From: Guyparkeria sp.
GTDB lineage: Bacteria > Pseudomonadota > Gammaproteobacteria > Halothiobacillales > Halothiobacillaceae
Length of the DNA stretch: 38,011 nucleotides
Assembly (NCBI GenBank): GCA_024636755.1
Contig: JAGXGL010000017.1
Coordinates: 1-38,011, forward strand
Direction: 5' to 3'
Numbering within the stretch: the stretch's first letter is position 1; every line of letters starts with the position of its first letter. The position numbers and the translations under genes were made by a program. The notes below the pieces were generated by a model. That model did not search any database. It was not told where the DNA came from and saw only the letters and a program-made list of their open reading frames with translations. This document shows positions 23,173 through 34,035 of the stretch, piece after piece.

Positions 23173-23868
23173 ATGAATCTGCAAACGGCCCTCAAGGAAA
23201 CCATCGGCGAGTACATCGTCGATCAGACCTTCGACCGCGGTGAACTCACCATCCAGGTCGAGGCCAAGCACTGGCGCGAGGTCGCCCAGCGCCTCGAATC
23301 GAGCGAAGCCACGCGTTTCGAGCAGTGCGTCGACCTGTGTGGCATCGACTACCTCGAGTACGGCATTGACGAGTGGGCCGGCGAAGAGACGGTCTCCTAT
23401 ACCGGTTACAGCCGTGCCGTCGAGCCGAACACCAGTGGCTGGCTCAAGTTCGGCGACGAGCCGGACTTGGGGGATCTGGGCCGCCCGCGCTTTGCCGTGG
23501 TCGCCCACCTGCTGTCTTACACCCACAACTGGCGCCTGCGCGTGCGGGTCTATTGCCCAGACGACGAGGCCCCGGTGGTGCCATCGGTCGTGTCGGTGTG
23601 GGCCGGGTTGAACTGGTTCGAGCGCGAGGCGTTCGACCTGTTCGGCATCCTGTTCGACGGTCACCCGGACCTGCGTCGGATCCTGACCGACTACGGCTTT
23701 GTCGGTCATCCGTTCCGCAAGGACTTCCCGCTGATCGGGCATGTCGAGGTGCGCTACGACGCTGAGAAGCAGCGGGTGGTCTACGAACCGGTGTCGATCG
23801 AGCCTCGGGTGCTGGTGCCGAAGGTGCACCGCGACGACAGCCGCTACATTGACCTCGACGAGGGCTGA
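23173..23868 (+). CDS. nuoC: NADH-quinone oxidoreductase subunit C
   Basis: The 231-residue 30-kDa subunit lies at the base of the peripheral arm. The signature [24 protein letters not shown] appears near residues 140-165, followed by [17 protein letters not shown], which defines the family. It is separate from NuoD, unlike the fused NuoCD of E. coli, and ends three bases before nuoD. Confidence 0.96.
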   Translation: MNLQTALKETIGEYIVDQTFDRGELTIQVEAKHWREVAQRLESSEATRFEQCVDLCGIDYLEYGIDEWAGEETVSYTGYSRAVEPNTSGWLKFGDEPDLGDLGRPRFAVVAHLLSYTHNWRLRVRVYCPDDEAPVVPSVVSVWAGLNWFEREAFDLFGILFDGHPDLRRILTDYGFVGHPFRKDFPLIGHVEVRYDAEKQRVVYEPVSIEPRVLVPKVHRDDSRYIDLDEG

Positions 23869-23871
23869 TAG

Positions 23872-25125
23872 ATGCCGGAAATCGCCAACTACACCCTGAA
23901 TTTCGGTCCCCAGCACCCGTCGGCCCACGGGGTGCTGCGCCTGGTGCTCGAGATGGACGGTGAAACCGTCGTCCGCGCCGACCCGCATATCGGGTTGCTG
24001 CACCGCGCGACCGAGAAGCTCGCCGAGAGCAAGCCCTACAACCAGTCGATCGGTTACATGGACCGACTCGATTACGTCTCGATGATGTGTAACGAGCACG
24101 CCTACGTGCGCGCCATCGAGCAGTTGCTGGATCTGGAGATCCCCGAGCGCGCCCAGTACATCCGGGTGATGTTCGACGAGATCACCCGCATCCTCAACCA
24201 CCTGCTTTGGCTGGGGGCGCACGCGCTCGATATCGGCGCCATGGCGGTATTCCTCTACGCCTTCCGTGAGCGCGAGGATCTGATGGACTGCTACGAGGCG
24301 GTCTCCGGGGCCCGCCTGCACGCCACCTACTACCGCCCGGGTGGCGTGGCACGTGACCTGCCGGACTCGATGCCCAAGTACCAGGCCTCCAAGTGGCACA
24401 GCGAGCGCGACGTCAATCGCATGAACGAAGCGCGCCAGGGCTCGTTGCTCGACTTCCTCGAGGACTTCACCGACCGTTTTCCGAAGTATGTCGACGAGTA
24501 CGAGACGCTGCTGACCGACAACCGCATCTGGAAACAGCGCACCGTCGATATCGGCGTGGTCTCCAAGGAACGCGCGCTGCAGATGGGCTTTACCGGCCCG
24601 ATGCTGCGCGGCTCCGGCATCGAATGGGATCTGCGCAAGCACCAGCCCTACGCGGTCTACGACCAGCTCGACTTCGACATCCCGGTGGGCAAGAACGGCG
24701 ACTGCTACGACCGCTACCTGGTGCGCGTCGAGGAGATGCGGCAGTCCAACCGCATCATCCGCCAGTGCATCAACTGGTTGCGCAAGAACCCGGGCCCGGT
24801 GATGGCTGACGACCACAAGGTTGTCCCGCCGCGCCGCGAGGAGGTTAAGGCGGACATGGAGTCGCTGATTCACCACTTCAAGCTGTTCACGGAGGGGTAT
24901 ACCCTGCCGCGCGGCGAGGCCTATGCCGCCGTGGAACACCCGAAGGGCGAATTTGGCATTTACTTGGTTTCCGACGGGGCCAACAAGCCGTATCGTCTCA
25001 AGATTCGGGCGCCGGGGTTTGCCCACCTGTCGGGTCTCGACGAGATGTCACGTGGGCACATGCTGGCCGACGTCGTGGCAATCCTCGGCACCCAGGACAT
25101 CGTATTCGGAGAGGTCGACCGCTGA
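23872..25125 (+). CDS. nuoD: NADH-quinone oxidoreductase subunit D
   Basis: The 417-residue 49-kDa subunit, related to NiFe-hydrogenase large subunits, forms the quinone-binding pocket with NuoB. Recognisable stretches are [20 protein letters not shown] near the N-terminus (with the quinone-contacting His in the HPSAHG turn), [15 protein letters not shown], and the C-terminal [17 protein letters not shown] and [12 protein letters not shown]. Its stop shares one base with the nuoE start. Confidence 0.97.
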   Translation: MPEIANYTLNFGPQHPSAHGVLRLVLEMDGETVVRADPHIGLLHRATEKLAESKPYNQSIGYMDRLDYVSMMCNEHAYVRAIEQLLDLEIPERAQYIRVMFDEITRILNHLLWLGAHALDIGAMAVFLYAFREREDLMDCYEAVSGARLHATYYRPGGVARDLPDSMPKYQASKWHSERDVNRMNEARQGSLLDFLEDFTDRFPKYVDEYETLLTDNRIWKQRTVDIGVVSKERALQMGFTGPMLRGSGIEWDLRKHQPYAVYDQLDFDIPVGKNGDCYDRYLVRVEEMRQSNRIIRQCINWLRKNPGPVMADDHKVVPPRREEVKADMESLIHHFKLFTEGYTLPRGEAYAAVEHPKGEFGIYLVSDGANKPYRLKIRAPGFAHLSGLDEMSRGHMLADVVAILGTQDIVFGEVDR

Positions 25126-25622
25126 TGACCGAGAGCAAACTCCACCTGCTGACCGATCACAGCCGCGAGGAAATCGACGGCTGGCTCGCGCGCTACCCCG
25201 AGGACCAGAAGCAGTCGGCCTCGCTGGCCGCGCTGCGAATTGCGCAGCACCAGAACGACGGTCACGTCACCGTCGATCTGATGGACGCGATCGCCGAGTA
25301 CCTCGGGATGGAGCCGATCTCGGTCTACGAGGTGGCCTCGTTCTACTCCATGATCGAGACCAAGCCCTGCGGGCGTCATCACGTCTCGGTCTGCACGAAC
25401 ATTGCCTGCTCGCTGATGGGATCCGACGAGATCGTCGATCATTGCGAGAAAAAGCTCGGCATCAAGACCGGTGAGTCGACGCCCGACGGCCGGATCCTGT
25501 TGAAGCAGGAAGAGGAATGCCTGGCGGCCTGCGGCGGCGGTCCGATGATGCAGGTCGATCACGTTTACTACGAGAATCTGACGCCCGAGAGGGTCGACGA
25601 AATTCTCGACAAGCTGGATTGA
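25125..25622 (+). CDS. nuoE: NADH-quinone oxidoreductase subunit E
   Basis: The 165-residue thioredoxin-fold subunit carries the off-path 2Fe-2S cluster N1a of the NADH dehydrogenase module. Ligands are Cys90 and Cys95 ([11 protein letters not shown]) and Cys132 and Cys136 (EECLAACGG). It works with NuoF to oxidise NADH. It overlaps nuoD by one base and stops four bases before nuoF. Confidence 0.96.
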   Translation: MTESKLHLLTDHSREEIDGWLARYPEDQKQSASLAALRIAQHQNDGHVTVDLMDAIAEYLGMEPISVYEVASFYSMIETKPCGRHHVSVCTNIACSLMGSDEIVDHCEKKLGIKTGESTPDGRILLKQEEECLAACGGGPMMQVDHVYYENLTPERVDEILDKLD

Positions 25623-25626
25623 CGCC

Positions 25627-26934
25627 ATGAGTTTCAATTACGTCAGTCACACCCCGGTCTGCTTTGCCACGCTCGAACACGAGCAGCCGTGGTCGTTGGA
25701 GGCCTACCTTGCCTCCGGCGGCTACCAGGCCTGGAAGAAGATCCTCGAGGAAAAGACCGACCCGGCGCTGGTCATCGAGGAGATCAAGACCTCGAATCTG
25801 CGTGGTCGCGGTGGGGCCGGTTTCCCGACCGGGCTCAAGTGGTCGTTCATGCCGCGCAACGCCCCGGGGCAGAAATACATCGTCTGCAACTCGGACGAAT
25901 CCGAGCCGGGCACCTTCAAGGATCGCCAGATCCTGATGAACAACCCGCACGCCTTGGTCGAGGGTATGGCGATCGCCGGCTACTCCATCGGCGCGACCAA
26001 GGGCTACAACTACATGCGCGGCGAGTTCTCGGACCTGGTGTTCGAGCGCTTCGAACAGGCCGTCCGGGAAGCGTACGAGTACGGCGTGCTGGGCGGGAAC
26101 ATCCAGGGCTCGGGCATCGACTTCGACCTATACGGTTCCCTGGGCGCCGGCGCCTACATCTGTGGCGAGGAAACAGCGCTGCTTGAATCGCTCGAGGGCA
26201 AGAAGGGCCAGCCGCGCTTCAAGCCGCCGTTCCCGGCCAACTTCGGCCTGTACGGTCGGCCGACCACGGTCAACAACACCGAGACGCTGTCCTCCGTGCC
26301 GGCGATCATGCGCAATGGCGGCCAATGGTTCGCCGATCTGGGCGTGCCCAACAGTGGCGGCGTGAAGATCTGGTCGGTATCGGGCCACGTCAACAAGCCG
26401 GGCGTGTTCGAGATCCCGATGGGCACCCCGTTTGCCGACCTGCTGGAAATGGCCGGTGGCATGCGCGGTGGCAAGAAGTGCAAGGCCGTGATCCCGGGCG
26501 GCACCTCGTCGCCGGTGATCCCGGGCGGGATCATGCTCGAGACCAACATGGACTACGACTCGATTGCCAAGTCGGGCACGTTCCTGGGCTCGGGCGGGTT
26601 GATCGTCATGGATGAAGACACCTGCATGGTCAAGGCGCTGCGCCGCGTGGCGCAGTTCTATTACAAGGAATCCTGTGGCCAGTGCACGCCGTGCCGCGAG
26701 GGTACCGGCTGGCTGTACCGCATGCTCAACCGGATCATCGACGGCAAGGGCACGCTCGAGGATCTCGACCGTCTCGACGACGTGGCCAGCAAGATCGAGG
26801 GACGCACCATCTGCGCCTTCGGTGATGCCGCCGCCACGCCGGTTCGGAGCTTTATCAAGCACTTCCGACCGGAATTCGAGTACTACATCAAGCACGGCCA
26901 CAGCATGGTCGACCGCGCATCCCAGGCGGCCTAA
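25627..26934 (+). CDS. nuoF: NADH-quinone oxidoreductase subunit F (NADH/FMN-binding)
   Basis: The 435-residue subunit binds NADH, FMN and 4Fe-4S cluster N3. The nucleotide motif [13 protein letters not shown] is at about residues 59-71, with the FMN-binding [20 protein letters not shown] downstream. Cluster ligands are Cys350, Cys353 and Cys356 in CGQCTPC, and Cys396 in the [12 protein letters not shown] segment. The 28 bases to nuoG contain no separate promoter signal. Confidence 0.97.
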   Translation: MSFNYVSHTPVCFATLEHEQPWSLEAYLASGGYQAWKKILEEKTDPALVIEEIKTSNLRGRGGAGFPTGLKWSFMPRNAPGQKYIVCNSDESEPGTFKDRQILMNNPHALVEGMAIAGYSIGATKGYNYMRGEFSDLVFERFEQAVREAYEYGVLGGNIQGSGIDFDLYGSLGAGAYICGEETALLESLEGKKGQPRFKPPFPANFGLYGRPTTVNNTETLSSVPAIMRNGGQWFADLGVPNSGGVKIWSVSGHVNKPGVFEIPMGTPFADLLEMAGGMRGGKKCKAVIPGGTSSPVIPGGIMLETNMDYDSIAKSGTFLGSGGLIVMDEDTCMVKALRRVAQFYYKESCGQCTPCREGTGWLYRMLNRIIDGKGTLEDLDRLDDVASKIEGRTICAFGDAAATPVRSFIKHFRPEFEYYIKHGHSMVDRASQAA

Positions 26935-26962
26935 GGCCGGCCGTGCAATCAGGTTTCCAGGT

Positions 26963-29353
26963 ATGAGTGACGAGCAGATTACCTTTGAAGTTGACGGCAT
27001 GACCCTCCAGGGCAACCCGGGGGACATGCTGATCGAGGTGACGGACAAGGCCGGGATCAACATCCCGCGCTTTTGTTATCACCGCAAGCTGTCGATCGCG
27101 GCCAACTGCCGCATGTGCCTGGTGGAGGTCGAGCGCGCGCCCAAGCCGTTGCCGGCCTGTTCGACACCGATTTCCGAGGGCATGAAGGTCTCCACGCGTA
27201 GCCCCAAGGCGATTAACGCCCAGCGCTCGACCATGGAGTTCCTGCTGATCAACCACCCGCTCGACTGCCCGATCTGCGATCAGGGCGGCGAGTGCGAGCT
27301 CCAGGACGTGGCCATGGGCTACGGCGAGGGCGTCGGTCAGTACTCCGAGGCCAAGCGTGTGGTCAAGGACAAGGACATTGGTCCGCTGATCGCCACCGAC
27401 ATGACCCGTTGCATTCACTGCACACGCTGCGTGCGCTTCGGCGAGGAAATCGCCGGCCTGAAGGAACTGGGCGCGACCGGTCGTACCGATCAGATGGAGA
27501 TCGGCACCTACATCTCCAAAAGCGTGACCTCGGAGCTTTCCGGCAACGTCATCGACCTGTGCCCGGTCGGCGCGCTGACGGCCAAGCCGTCGCGCTACAC
27601 GCACCGTCCCTGGGAACTGGTGCAGCACAAGCACCTGTCGACGTATGATGCCTTCGGCTCGAATCTCTATATCCACACCCGCGACGGGCGGGTAATGCGC
27701 ACCGTTCCGCGCGAAAACGATGCGGTCAACGAGACCTGGATCGCCGACCGCGATCGCTATGCCTACACCGGCCTGTTTACCGACGATCGCCTGACCCGTC
27801 CGATGGTCAAGCGTGACGGCGACTGGGTTGCCGTGAGCTGGGAAGAGGCGCTCGACGCTGCCGCTCAGGGCATTCAACAGATCGTGAACAAACAGGGTCC
27901 GGCCTCCCTCGGCGCGTTGGTCTCGCCCAACGCGAGCCTCGAGGAGCAGTACCTGACCGCGCGCATCGTCCGCGGCATGGGCTCGAACAACATCGATCAC
28001 CGTCTGCGTCAGACCGACTTCTCCGGCGATGCCGACGATCCGGTCATGCCGTGGCTGGGCATGGATATTCCGGCGATCGCCGATCTGAACGCGGCCGTGA
28101 CGGTCGGTATGGCAGTGCGTGAAGAGGTGCCGCTGTTTGCCCACCGCCTGCGCCAGACCGCGCTGAACAACCAGGCACGGGTCACCCTGATCCATCCCTA
28201 CCAACAGGATCTGACCTTCCCGGCGCGCCAAGCCCCGAGCAAGGTGGCCGACGGCGGTGAGCTGGGCAGCCTGCTCGCCCTGCTCAAGGCGGCCGGTGGT
28301 GAGATCCCGTCGAATCTGTCCGATCACCCGGTCGCCGAGATCGAGGACGCCGCGGCGATTGTCAACGAACTGAAAGAGGCCGGGAACGCCGCGATCTTCT
28401 TCGGTGCCGTGGCACAGAATGCCCCCGACTTCGCCGCGATGCGTGCCGTGGCCGCCGAGCTGGCGCGTCTGACCGGCGCTCAACTGGGCATCGTCGCCCA
28501 GGGCGGCAACGCCGCCGGCGCTTGGCTGGCCGGTGCGGTGCCGCATCGTGCCGCTGGTGGTGCGGATGCCGTCGGTCACGGTCGTCATGCCGCGGACATG
28601 CTGGCCGAGCCCTGCGAGGCGATGATTCTGCAGGGCGTCGAGCCGGAATACGACTCGGCGGCGGGTCAGGCGGCAATCGCACGCCTGGAACAGGCCGGTT
28701 GCGTGGTCGCCATCACCAGTTACGTCACCCCGGCGATGAAGCGTTACGCCGACGTGCTCTTGCCAATGGGCACCGCGGTCGAAACCGCCGGCACCTGGGT
28801 CAACGGCGAAGGTCGTTGGCAGTCGGTGAACGGCTCGGTTCGTCCGTTGGGCGAGTCGCGTCCGGCCTGGAAGATCCTGCGGGTGCTGGGCAACCTGCTC
28901 GACCTCAACGGCTTCGATTACATGGCGGTCACCGAGGTGCGCCGCGAGATCCAGGGGCATTGCCAGGAAGTCGCACTCGAGAACAAGACCACGTCGCTTG
29001 CCGATGCCCGCTTCGAACTGCCGGCAATGGCTGGGCAGGGCGGTTATCAGCGCATTGCCGCGGTGGCGATGTACGGCATCGATCCGGTAATCCGCCGCGC
29101 CGCGCCGTTGCAAGGCACCGAAAAGGCCGAGATGCAGCGGCACGTGCTGGTCAATCCGGCCGACGCTGAGCGCGAAGGGTGGGCCGATGACCTGACCGCG
29201 ATGATCGAACAGGATGGCTTGCGCGCTGAATTGCCGATTCGCGTTGATCCGCGCGTCATGCCGGGCAGCGTCGTCGTGTTCAGCGGCATGCATGCCGGCG
29301 AACTGGCCGCGCGTCCCGGCAAGGTCGAAATTCAGGTGGAGGTCGCCGCATGA
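26963..29353 (+). CDS. nuoG: NADH-quinone oxidoreductase subunit G
   Basis: The 796-residue subunit relays electrons through three clusters. 2Fe-2S N1b: Cys38, Cys49, Cys52, Cys66. N4/N5 region: His98, Cys102, Cys105, Cys111 and Cys150, Cys153, Cys156, Cys200 (CPVGALT). A degenerate molybdopterin-oxidoreductase domain follows from about residue 220. The extra Cys motif for cluster N7 found in E. coli and Thermus is absent: there are no Cys residues in the segment immediately after CPVGALT. The ATG at 26963 starts the conserved [12 protein letters not shown]; the open frame upstream is not coding. It overlaps nuoH by four bases. Confidence 0.96.
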   Translation: MSDEQITFEVDGMTLQGNPGDMLIEVTDKAGINIPRFCYHRKLSIAANCRMCLVEVERAPKPLPACSTPISEGMKVSTRSPKAINAQRSTMEFLLINHPLDCPICDQGGECELQDVAMGYGEGVGQYSEAKRVVKDKDIGPLIATDMTRCIHCTRCVRFGEEIAGLKELGATGRTDQMEIGTYISKSVTSELSGNVIDLCPVGALTAKPSRYTHRPWELVQHKHLSTYDAFGSNLYIHTRDGRVMRTVPRENDAVNETWIADRDRYAYTGLFTDDRLTRPMVKRDGDWVAVSWEEALDAAAQGIQQIVNKQGPASLGALVSPNASLEEQYLTARIVRGMGSNNIDHRLRQTDFSGDADDPVMPWLGMDIPAIADLNAAVTVGMAVREEVPLFAHRLRQTALNNQARVTLIHPYQQDLTFPARQAPSKVADGGELGSLLALLKAAGGEIPSNLSDHPVAEIEDAAAIVNELKEAGNAAIFFGAVAQNAPDFAAMRAVAAELARLTGAQLGIVAQGGNAAGAWLAGAVPHRAAGGADAVGHGRHAADMLAEPCEAMILQGVEPEYDSAAGQAAIARLEQAGCVVAITSYVTPAMKRYADVLLPMGTAVETAGTWVNGEGRWQSVNGSVRPLGESRPAWKILRVLGNLLDLNGFDYMAVTEVRREIQGHCQEVALENKTTSLADARFELPAMAGQGGYQRIAAVAMYGIDPVIRRAAPLQGTEKAEMQRHVLVNPADAEREGWADDLTAMIEQDGLRAELPIRVDPRVMPGSVVVFSGMHAGELAARPGKVEIQVEVAA

Positions 29354-30408
29354 TCACCGAATGGCTTTCCCCGGTCATCGGCTGGATGTCGCCGTCCTGG
29401 CAGTACTTCGTCGTGCACGTGCTGCTCACGTTGGTGATTGTCTTGCCGGTTGTGCTTGCCGTCGCCTACCTGACGCTGGCCGAGCGCAAGGTCATCGGCT
29501 ACATGCACGTACGTATCGGCCCCAACCGGGTCGGCCCGCGCGGGCTGTTCCAGCCGTTCGCCGACGTGTTCAAGCTGATGTTCAAGGAGGTGATCACCCC
29601 GACGGTCGCCAACAAGTTCATCTTCTACCTCGCGCCGATCCTGATGCTGGTGGCCGCGCTGGTCGCCTGGGCGGTCATCCCGTTCGACGACGGCTGGGTG
29701 CTGGCCGACATCAACGCGGGGCTGCTCTACGTGCTGACGATCGGCGCGGCCGGCGTCTACGGCGTGATCCTGGCCGGCTGGGCCTCGAACTCGAAATACG
29801 CACTGCTCGGCGGCATGCGCTCGGCGGCCCACAAGGTCGCCTACGAGCTGGCGATGGGCTTTGCGCTGGTCGGCGTGCTGATGGTCTCCGGGAGCCTGAA
29901 CCTTTCCGAGATCGTGCGTGGCCAGGAGGGCAGCATCATCCACTGGTACTGGCTGCCGCTGTTGCCGATGTTCGTTGTCTACTTCGTCTCCGGCGTGGCC
30001 GAGACCAACCGCGCTCCCTTCGATATCTCCGAGGGTGAATCGGAAATCGTCGCCGGCTTCCACGTCGAGTACTCGGGCATCGCCTTCGCCCTGTTCATGT
30101 TGGCCGAGTACGCCAGCATGATCCTGATCTCGGCGCTGGCCGCGGTGCTGTTCCTGGGTGGCTGGCTGTCACCGTTCCAGGGCACGTTCCTCGAGCCGGC
30201 GTTCGCCTTCGTGCCGGGTATCGTCTGGTTCATACTCAAGATCTCGGTTCTGTTGTTCGTCTTCATCTGGTTCCGCGCGACTTTTCCGCGGTTCCGCTAC
30301 GACCAGATCATGCGACTGGGCTGGAAGGTCTTTATTCCGGTAACCATTCTCTGGATCGTGGTGGAAGGCGCATTCTTCTACTTTGAAGTCGGCCCGTGGT
30401 TCGGTTAA
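29350..30408 (+). CDS. nuoH: NADH-quinone oxidoreductase subunit H
   Basis: The 352-residue, about eight-helix membrane subunit joins the peripheral and membrane arms and lines the entrance of the quinone chamber. Conserved loops are [20 protein letters not shown] and [19 protein letters not shown], the latter rich in acidic residues tied to coupling. It starts within the nuoG stop (ATGA) and ends 13 bases before nuoI. Confidence 0.97.
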   Translation: MITEWLSPVIGWMSPSWQYFVVHVLLTLVIVLPVVLAVAYLTLAERKVIGYMHVRIGPNRVGPRGLFQPFADVFKLMFKEVITPTVANKFIFYLAPILMLVAALVAWAVIPFDDGWVLADINAGLLYVLTIGAAGVYGVILAGWASNSKYALLGGMRSAAHKVAYELAMGFALVGVLMVSGSLNLSEIVRGQEGSIIHWYWLPLLPMFVVYFVSGVAETNRAPFDISEGESEIVAGFHVEYSGIAFALFMLAEYASMILISALAAVLFLGGWLSPFQGTFLEPAFAFVPGIVWFILKISVLLFVFIWFRATFPRFRYDQIMRLGWKVFIPVTILWIVVEGAFFYFEVGPWFG

Positions 30409-30421
30409 GGGGAAGCCTGCA

Positions 30422-30910
30422 ATGAACGCGATCAAGCATTTTTTCAAGACGTGGTTCCTGTGGGAGCTGTTGCTCGGCATGTCGGTGACCGGCAAGTACT
30501 TTTTCGGTCACAAGTACACCGTCCAGTACCCGGAGGAGAAGACCCCGCAGTCGCCGCGTTTCCGTGGTCTGCACGCGCTGCGCCGCTACGCCAACGGCGA
30601 AGAGCGCTGCATTGCCTGCAAGCTCTGCGAGGCCGTCTGCCCGGCGCTGGCGATCACCATCGAATCCGAGCAGCGCGAGGACGGCACGCGCCGGACCACG
30701 CGCTACGACATCGACCTGTTCAAGTGCATCTACTGCGGCTTCTGCGAAGAGGCCTGCCCGGTGGATTCGATTGTCGAGACAAGGGTTTACGAGTACCACT
30801 TCGAGAATCGTGGCGAGAACATCATGACCAAGGAGAAACTCCTCGAGATTGGTGACCGCCTCGAGCCACAGATCGCGGCGGACCGCCTTGCGGATGCCGC
30901 GTACCGGTGA
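30422..30910 (+). CDS. nuoI: NADH-quinone oxidoreductase subunit I
   Basis: The 162-residue ferredoxin-like subunit carries 4Fe-4S clusters N6a and N6b. The ligands are Cys63, 66, 69, 73 ([12 protein letters not shown]) and Cys102, 105, 108, 112 ([12 protein letters not shown]). The N-terminal amphipathic helix anchors it near the membrane. The ATG at 30422 is preferred over an upstream in-frame codon that would overlap nuoH. The stop codon falls inside a stem-loop, and the next gene starts only after 164 bases. Confidence 0.97.
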   Translation: MNAIKHFFKTWFLWELLLGMSVTGKYFFGHKYTVQYPEEKTPQSPRFRGLHALRRYANGEERCIACKLCEAVCPALAITIESEQREDGTRRTTRYDIDLFKCIYCGFCEEACPVDSIVETRVYEYHFENRGENIMTKEKLLEIGDRLEPQIAADRLADAAYR

Positions 30911-30937
30911 TGTTTACCGGCAACGGGTAATCGGTAC
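30901..30937 (+). other. Stem-loop at the nuoI stop codon
   Basis: The outer stem GTACCG (30901-30906) pairs with CGGTAC (30932-30937); an inner stem pairs 30914-30918 with 30926-30930. The nuoI TGA (30908-30910) is in the internal loop. No T-run follows. Confidence 0.5.
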
Positions 30938-30944
30938 GGGGTGA

Positions 30945-30993
30945 CGTGCCGGCGGGCGGTGGTCGTGGTAACGTCCCGTCCGGTCGTGGCACG
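30945..30993 (+). other. Second stem-loop in the nuoI-nuoJ spacer
   Basis: CGTGCC (30945-30950) pairs with GGCACG (30988-30993), with further GC pairing just inside (GGCGGG region against CCCGTCC). It immediately follows the first stem-loop. Together they occupy more than half of the only long gap in the nuo operon. No terminator-type T-run is present. Confidence 0.5.
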
Positions 30994-31074
30994 GCGCCCC
31001 GCACCTGAAACAACGAACGAAACAACGGTCAACCGGCTCAGGGGCGGACACCCGCTCCCAGCAGAAGGATAGTC

Positions 31075-31731
31075 ATGTCGCTCTACCAGATCCTTTTCTA
31101 CGTATTTGCCTCGGTCGCGGTGGTCGCCGCCATCCGGGTGGTGACGGTCAGGAACCCGGTGCACGCCGCCCTGTTCCTGGTGCTGACGTTCTTCTCCACC
31201 GCGCTGATCTGGATATTGATGGAGGCGGAGTTCCTCGGCATCGTGCTGCTGCTCGTCTACGTCGGCGCGGTGATGGTGCTGTTCCTGTTCGTGGTGATGA
31301 TGCTCGACGTCAATATCGCGCCGTTGCGCGAGGGCTTCATCCGCAACCTGCCGGTGGGCGTGTTGGTCGCGCTGGTAATGATCGTCGAACTGGCCTTGAT
31401 CCTCGGCCCGGCGACCTTCGGGCTGGAGCTCTACCCGGCATCGGAGCCGGCTGCGGCGGACGCGGGTAACACGCGCGCCATCGGCCAGGTGCTCTACACG
31501 AAGTTCGTCTACCCGTTCGAGATCGCGGCATTCATCCTGCTGGTCGCCATCGTGGCGGCGATCGCGCTCGCCCATCGCCGCCGCCCGGGCGTCCACTACC
31601 AGGACATCGACGCCCAGGTGCGTGTGCGGGCCGAGGATCGCGTACGCATTGCCGAGCTGGATGATGACAAGACCCGCCGTGGTGATGTCGCGGGTGACTC
31701 CAAAGCCAACCAGGATAAGGAAACGTCATGA
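31075..31731 (+). CDS. nuoJ: NADH-quinone oxidoreductase subunit J
   Basis: The 218-residue membrane subunit has five hydrophobic segments. The segment [21 protein letters not shown] is the conserved helix with a pi-bulge involved in coupling. The C-terminal 50 residues form a charged cytosolic tail (ending [22 protein letters not shown]) that is longer than in E. coli NuoJ (184). An AGAAGGA ribosome binding site precedes the start. Its stop overlaps nuoK by four bases. Confidence 0.95.
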   Translation: MSLYQILFYVFASVAVVAAIRVVTVRNPVHAALFLVLTFFSTALIWILMEAEFLGIVLLLVYVGAVMVLFLFVVMMLDVNIAPLREGFIRNLPVGVLVALVMIVELALILGPATFGLELYPASEPAAADAGNTRAIGQVLYTKFVYPFEIAAFILLVAIVAAIALAHRRRPGVHYQDIDAQVRVRAEDRVRIAELDDDKTRRGDVAGDSKANQDKETS

Positions 31732-32033
31732 TCAGCCTGTCCGAGTTCCTGATCTTCGGCGGTCTGCTGTTCTCGATCAGCGTCGCCGGCATCTTCCTCA
31801 ACCGCAAGAACGTGCTGGTGCTTCTGATGGCCATCGAGCTGATGCTGCTCGCGGTGAACGTCAACTTCGTGGCGTTCTCGCATTTCTCCGGTGATATCGA
31901 CGGCCAGGCGTTCGTGTTCTTCGTCCTGACCGTGGCCGCGGCCGAGGCGGCGATCGGTCTGGCGATCCTGGTGACGCTGTTCCGCAATCGACGCACGATC
32001 AACGTCGAAGACCTGACCGAGATGAAGGGCTGA
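31728..32033 (+). CDS. nuoK: NADH-quinone oxidoreductase subunit K
   Basis: The 101-residue, three-helix membrane subunit is an MrpC-like component of the proton path. Conserved acidic residues appear in [17 protein letters not shown] and in the third helix [14 protein letters not shown], both part of the central hydrophilic axis. It overlaps nuoJ (ATGA) and ends four bases before nuoL. Confidence 0.97.
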   Translation: MISLSEFLIFGGLLFSISVAGIFLNRKNVLVLLMAIELMLLAVNVNFVAFSHFSGDIDGQAFVFFVLTVAAAEAAIGLAILVTLFRNRRTINVEDLTEMKG

Positions 32034-32037
32034 TCCA

Positions 32038-33999
32038 ATGGAAAAGGTTTACCTTGCCGTCGTACTTGCCCCGCTGATCGCCTCGATCATCGCGGGCCTG
32101 TTCGGACGACAGATCGGTCGGTCCGGCGCCCACTGGGTGACCATCATCGGCGTGGCGATCGCGTTGGCCGCGTCCCTGTACGCCTTCTATATGCACGTCT
32201 TCGGCGGGCTGTCGACGTTCGACGCGACCGTCTACACCTGGATCGCCTCGGACCTGTTCGAGTTCAATATCGGGTTCCTGGTCGATAACCTCACCGTGAT
32301 GATGATGGTGGTGGTTACCGCCGTCTCGCTGATGGTGCACATCTACACCATCGGCTACATGCACGATGATCCCGGCTACCAGCGCTTCTTCAGCTACATC
32401 TCGCTGTTCACCTTCTCGATGCTGATGTTGGTGATGGCGAACAACCTGTTGCAGTTGTTCTTCGGCTGGGAAGCCGTTGGCCTGGTTTCATACCTATTGA
32501 TCGGCTTCTGGTACAAGCGCGAGTCGGCGATCTTCGCCAACCTCAAGGCCTTCCTGGTCAACCGGGTGGGTGATTTCGGCTTTTTGCTCGGCATCGCCGC
32601 GATCCTGGCGTACACCGACTCGTTGCACTACGCGACCGTGTTCGAGCGGCTGCCCGAACTGGCCGACATCACGGTTGAGTACTGGCCGGGCGTCGAGTGG
32701 TCGCTGATCAGCGTGATCGCGATCCTGCTGTTCATCGGCGCGATGGGTAAGTCCGCGCAGGTGCCGCTGCACGTGTGGCTGCCGGATTCCATGGAAGGCC
32801 CGACGCCGATCTCGGCACTGATCCACGCGGCGACCATGGTCACCGCCGGCATCTTCATGGTGGCGCGCTTCTCGCCGCTGTTCGAGCTGTCCGACGCCGC
32901 ACTGTCGTTCATCCTGGTGATTGGCGCGGTGACCGCGATCTTCATGGGCCTGCTGGGCATCGTCCAGCACGACATCAAGCGCGTGATCGCCTACTCGACG
33001 CTCTCGCAGCTCGGTTTCATGACGGCAGCACTGGGCGTCTCGGCCTACAGCCCGGCGCTGTTCCACCTGATGACCCACGCCTTCTTCAAGGCACTGCTGT
33101 TCCTGGCGGCGGGCTCCGTGATCATCGCGCTGCACCACGAGCAGGACATGCGCAAGATGGGCGGGCTGGCGAAGAAGTTGCCGATCACCTTCGCGACCTT
33201 CTTTATCGGGGCACTGGCGCTGATCGGCCTCCCCGGCACCTCCGGGTTCTACTCGAAGGAGTCGATCATCTACGCCGTGGCTGCCTCCGAGCTGCCGGGG
33301 GCGGAGTTCGCCTACTGGGCGCTGTTCATCGGCGTGTTCGTGACCGCGTTCTACACCTTCCGCATGCTGTTCCTGGTGTTCTTCGGCGAGTCGCGGATGG
33401 ATGCCCACACCGAATCGCACGCCAAGGAATCGCCCAAGGTGGTCACCGTGCCGCTGATGCTGCTGGCCGTGCCATCGCTGATTATCGGTTTCCTCGTGGT
33501 CGAGCCGTGGCTGTTCGGCGCCTACTTCGATGACTCGATCCGCGTACTTGCCACTCATGGTGCGATGGCCACCCTGGAAGACCAGTTCAAGGGCGCCTGG
33601 GGCATGTTCCTCTACGGCTGGACCACGCCGGTGGTCTGGATGGCGCTGGCCGGTGTGGCCTTGGCGGCGATCATGTACCTGGGCATGCCGAAGGTGCTGC
33701 CGCCGCTGTTCGCCCGCGTGTTCGCCTGGCCCAAGCGAATCCTCGACGAGGGCTACGGCTTCGACAGCTTCAACAACACCGTCATCGCCGGCGGCTCCCG
33801 GCTGCTGGGTCGTGGTCTTTGGCAGGGCGCAGACCTGCGGGCGATCGACGGCTGGCTGGTCAATGGCACGGCCGCGCTGGTGGGCTACATGGCCCGCACC
33901 TGGCGCCTGATCCAGACCGGTTACCTCTACCACTACGCGTTCGTCATGATCCTCGGCCTGATCGGGCTGATGACCTGGATCGTGTTCATTGGCGCGTAA
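32038..33999 (+). CDS. nuoL: NADH-quinone oxidoreductase subunit L
   Basis: The 653-residue antiporter-like subunit sits at the tip of the membrane arm and has the long lateral helix at its C-terminus. Motifs include FFGWEAVGLVSYLLIGFWYK (with the key Glu), GKSAQVPLHVWLPDSMEGPT and SALIHAATMVTAGIFM (channel Lys/His residues) and GLPGTSGFYSKE. About 15-16 helices are visible. Length agrees with the family (E. coli 613), with some extra residues in the C-terminal third. Confidence 0.97.
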   Translation: MEKVYLAVVLAPLIASIIAGLFGRQIGRSGAHWVTIIGVAIALAASLYAFYMHVFGGLSTFDATVYTWIASDLFEFNIGFLVDNLTVMMMVVVTAVSLMVHIYTIGYMHDDPGYQRFFSYISLFTFSMLMLVMANNLLQLFFGWEAVGLVSYLLIGFWYKRESAIFANLKAFLVNRVGDFGFLLGIAAILAYTDSLHYATVFERLPELADITVEYWPGVEWSLISVIAILLFIGAMGKSAQVPLHVWLPDSMEGPTPISALIHAATMVTAGIFMVARFSPLFELSDAALSFILVIGAVTAIFMGLLGIVQHDIKRVIAYSTLSQLGFMTAALGVSAYSPALFHLMTHAFFKALLFLAAGSVIIALHHEQDMRKMGGLAKKLPITFATFFIGALALIGLPGTSGFYSKESIIYAVAASELPGAEFAYWALFIGVFVTAFYTFRMLFLVFFGESRMDAHTESHAKESPKVVTVPLMLLAVPSLIIGFLVVEPWLFGAYFDDSIRVLATHGAMATLEDQFKGAWGMFLYGWTTPVVWMALAGVALAAIMYLGMPKVLPPLFARVFAWPKRILDEGYGFDSFNNTVIAGGSRLLGRGLWQGADLRAIDGWLVNGTAALVGYMARTWRLIQTGYLYHYAFVMILGLIGLMTWIVFIGA

Positions 34000-34035
34000 C
34001 GCCCATACCGATAACAAGCGAAGGATAACGGTTCG

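Noticed and set aside
23167-25026. 619-codon open frame antisense to nuoC-nuoD
   Set aside because: It is a mirror frame of conserved complex I genes and has no recognisable domain or ribosome binding site.
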